Source of the DNA: Nitriliruptoraceae bacterium
Lineage (GTDB): Bacteria; Actinomycetota; Nitriliruptoria; Nitriliruptorales; Nitriliruptoraceae
DNA length: 64,000 bases
NCBI GenBank assembly: GCA_018401275.1
Contig: JAGYKW010000003.1
Coordinates: 101,366 to 165,365 of the forward strand
Direction: 5' to 3'
In this document: positions 62,768 through 64,000 of the stretch, piece by piece
How positions within the stretch are numbered: the stretch's first letter is position 1
How the letters are laid out: every line of letters begins with the position of its first letter
Notes under the pieces: generated by a model
Seen by the model: the letters and a program-made list of their open reading frames with translations, nothing else
Databases searched by the model: none
What the model was told of the DNA's origin: nothing
Made by a program: the position numbers and the translations under genes

Positions 62768-63925
62768 ATGACCGCACCGCTGCAGTCGTCGCCGATCGGC
62801 GAGTTCGTCGAGGTCAGCGGTGTCGATCACCGCTCCTCCGAGGCCTACACCCACCATGCCTTCGTGCCCGCACCGTTGCCCGACGAGGTCGGGCTCGCTC
62901 CGGAGACGTGGACGCAGCTCACGAAGGCCCAGGCAGCCATTGCGCGACTCGACGGAGCCGTCAGCGAACTCCCGGACCCGATGCTTCTCGTCAGACCGCT
63001 GGTTCGCCGCGAGGCCGTCAGTACCTCGGCCTTGGAGGGCACACACACCGGCTTCGGCGAGCTGCTCGGGGCGGAGGCGAGCCGTGAGACCCAGTCCGGT
63101 GACGTGCTCGAAGTCCTCAACTACGTCGAGGCGACGGAGCACGGCATCGCCCGCCTCGCAGAGATCCCGGTCTGTGTTCGGCTCGTGGACGAAGCCCATG
63201 CGATCCTGCTCCGGGGCGTCCGTGGCGACTCCTACGCCACAGGCAGCGTCCGCCAGACGCAGAACTGGATCGGCCATCCCGGCTGCCGCATCCAGGAGGC
63301 AGCGCTCGTCCCCCCACCCGCGGATCGGTTGGTCGCTCTCCTCTCCGACTGGGAACGCTGGATCCATCGCGAGGACCTTCCCATCCTGCTGCGGGCCGCA
63401 GTGGGCCACTACCAGTTCGAGACGATCCACCCGTACAGCGACGGCAACGGCCGTCTCGGCCGTCTCCTGGCGGTGCTCCAGCTCATCGAGGCCGGACTCA
63501 TGCGCCATCACCTGATGACGATCTCCGGATTCTTCGAACGGGACAAGGCGGCCTACATCGGGCACCTCCAGCGCGTTCGCGTGACCGGCGAGTTCGACCC
63601 CTGGGTTCGCTACTTCTGTCGCGGCCTGGAGGGCGCTGCGACCCAGTCCCTCGAACGCATCCGTGAGGCCCAGACGCTGACTCGCGAGGTGATCGCACAC
63701 CTTCGGAGCAGCGGTGTGCGCGGGACCGCGATCCAGGTGGCCGAGGACCTCGTCGGCTATCCCGTCCTGACCGTGCCCGAGGTGGAGCAGCGCTACGGGG
63801 TCGCCTATCAGACCGCAAACACCGTCGTGACCAGGCTCGTCGAAGCCGGCATCCTCACACAGGTGTCCGGGGGGAACTACGGCCGCGTCTTCGCAGCACT
63901 CCCGTTGATGCGCGTCTTCGAGTGA
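62768..63925 (+). CDS. Fic-domain protein 2 with C-terminal winged helix
   Basis: This 385-residue protein has an N-terminal Fic-N region with the inhibitory motif STSALEGT (about 85-92), the active site HPYSDGNGRLGR (His221), and a C-terminal winged helix (about 320-385: LTVPEVEQRYGVAYQTANTV). This is the domain order of class II Fic/DOC proteins with possible autoregulation. The ATG at 62768 follows GGAGG at eight bases. It is not closely similar to Fic protein 1. Confidence 0.88.
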   Translation: MTAPLQSSPIGEFVEVSGVDHRSSEAYTHHAFVPAPLPDEVGLAPETWTQLTKAQAAIARLDGAVSELPDPMLLVRPLVRREAVSTSALEGTHTGFGELLGAEASRETQSGDVLEVLNYVEATEHGIARLAEIPVCVRLVDEAHAILLRGVRGDSYATGSVRQTQNWIGHPGCRIQEAALVPPPADRLVALLSDWERWIHREDLPILLRAAVGHYQFETIHPYSDGNGRLGRLLAVLQLIEAGLMRHHLMTISGFFERDKAAYIGHLQRVRVTGEFDPWVRYFCRGLEGAATQSLERIREAQTLTREVIAHLRSSGVRGTAIQVAEDLVGYPVLTVPEVEQRYGVAYQTANTVVTRLVEAGILTQVSGGNYGRVFAALPLMRVFE

Positions 63926-64000
63926 GCGGCGCATCTGGCTCTGAATCGCCTGCAGGTCCGCGCCCTGGGCGATCAGGAGCGTTGCCGGCATGAGCGTCGG
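63926..64000 (-). pseudogene. Possible tyrosine recombinase C-terminal fragment
   Basis: The minus-strand frame entering from the right edge reads TLMPATLLIAQGADLQAIQS followed by QMRRS, similar to the segment after the active-site HxLR of tyrosine recombinases (ATLLIAxGADLxxIQ). Similarity ends where Fic protein 2 ends; beyond that the frame is antisense to fic. It could be an integrase cut at an island junction. Only about 25 residues support this. Confidence 0.4.

Overview
The window is high-GC DNA from an actinobacterium (Actinomycetota). The signs are many GTG and TTG starts, RpfB-, DUF501-, DUF4191- and FtsB-type genes in their usual actinobacterial order, 11-bp PHO-box repeats, and -10 boxes placed for leaderless transcripts. 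No gene fixes the genus. The gene set would suit a deep-branching class such as Nitriliruptoria or Acidimicrobiia, but that is inference.

Layout. 1-0.9 kb: the end fragment of purN, an unusually short tRNA-Leu(UAA) and arsC. 1-7.9 kb: the phosphate module, with phoU, the divergent phoPR pair and the pstSCAB operon, and two PHO boxes. 7.9-15.7 kb: a housekeeping run on the minus strand (Nudix-epimerase fusion, ppx, DUF501, S1 protein, ftsB, eno, mazG, a PPIase lipoprotein). 15.8-20.2 kb: a Fur-family regulator, a split zinc or manganese ABC importer with a Fur-type operator, xthA and an MFS transporter. 20.2-33.3 kb: mfd, DUF4191, pth, rplY, prs, glmU, tRNA-Gln, ispE, rsmA, rpf, tatD, rsmI and tRNA-Ala. 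33.3-41.2 kb: a GlpR-like protein, moaC, moeA/glp, galU, formyl-THF cyclo-ligase, FmdB, a SAF protein, uppP and a DUF2867 protein. 41.4-42.8 kb: a two-gene cassette of unknown function behind an iteron-like operator. 42.8-51.9 kb: ettA, a spermidine-synthase-like membrane protein with a heterodimeric ABC exporter, a HIT protein, panD and a broken MOT1 transporter.

From 52.0 kb to the right edge lies an accessory island that starts at tRNA-Arg(CCU). Copies of the 3' part of this tRNA recur at about 58.53, 60.37, 61.63 and 62.49 kb and divide the island into short modules. These hold a two-component system with two surface proteins, a lower-GC lipoprotein, a Fic protein, a VapBC pair, and a second Fic protein. 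A possible tyrosine-recombinase C-terminus lies at the edge. The two surface-protein genes share a duplicated promoter region and a duplicated C-terminus around unrelated cores. I consider this island the most interesting part of the window.

Five coding regions (fmdB, uppP, MOT1 twice, and the propeller protein) are interrupted, each by what looks like one extra base. This could be real decay or a systematic sequence error.
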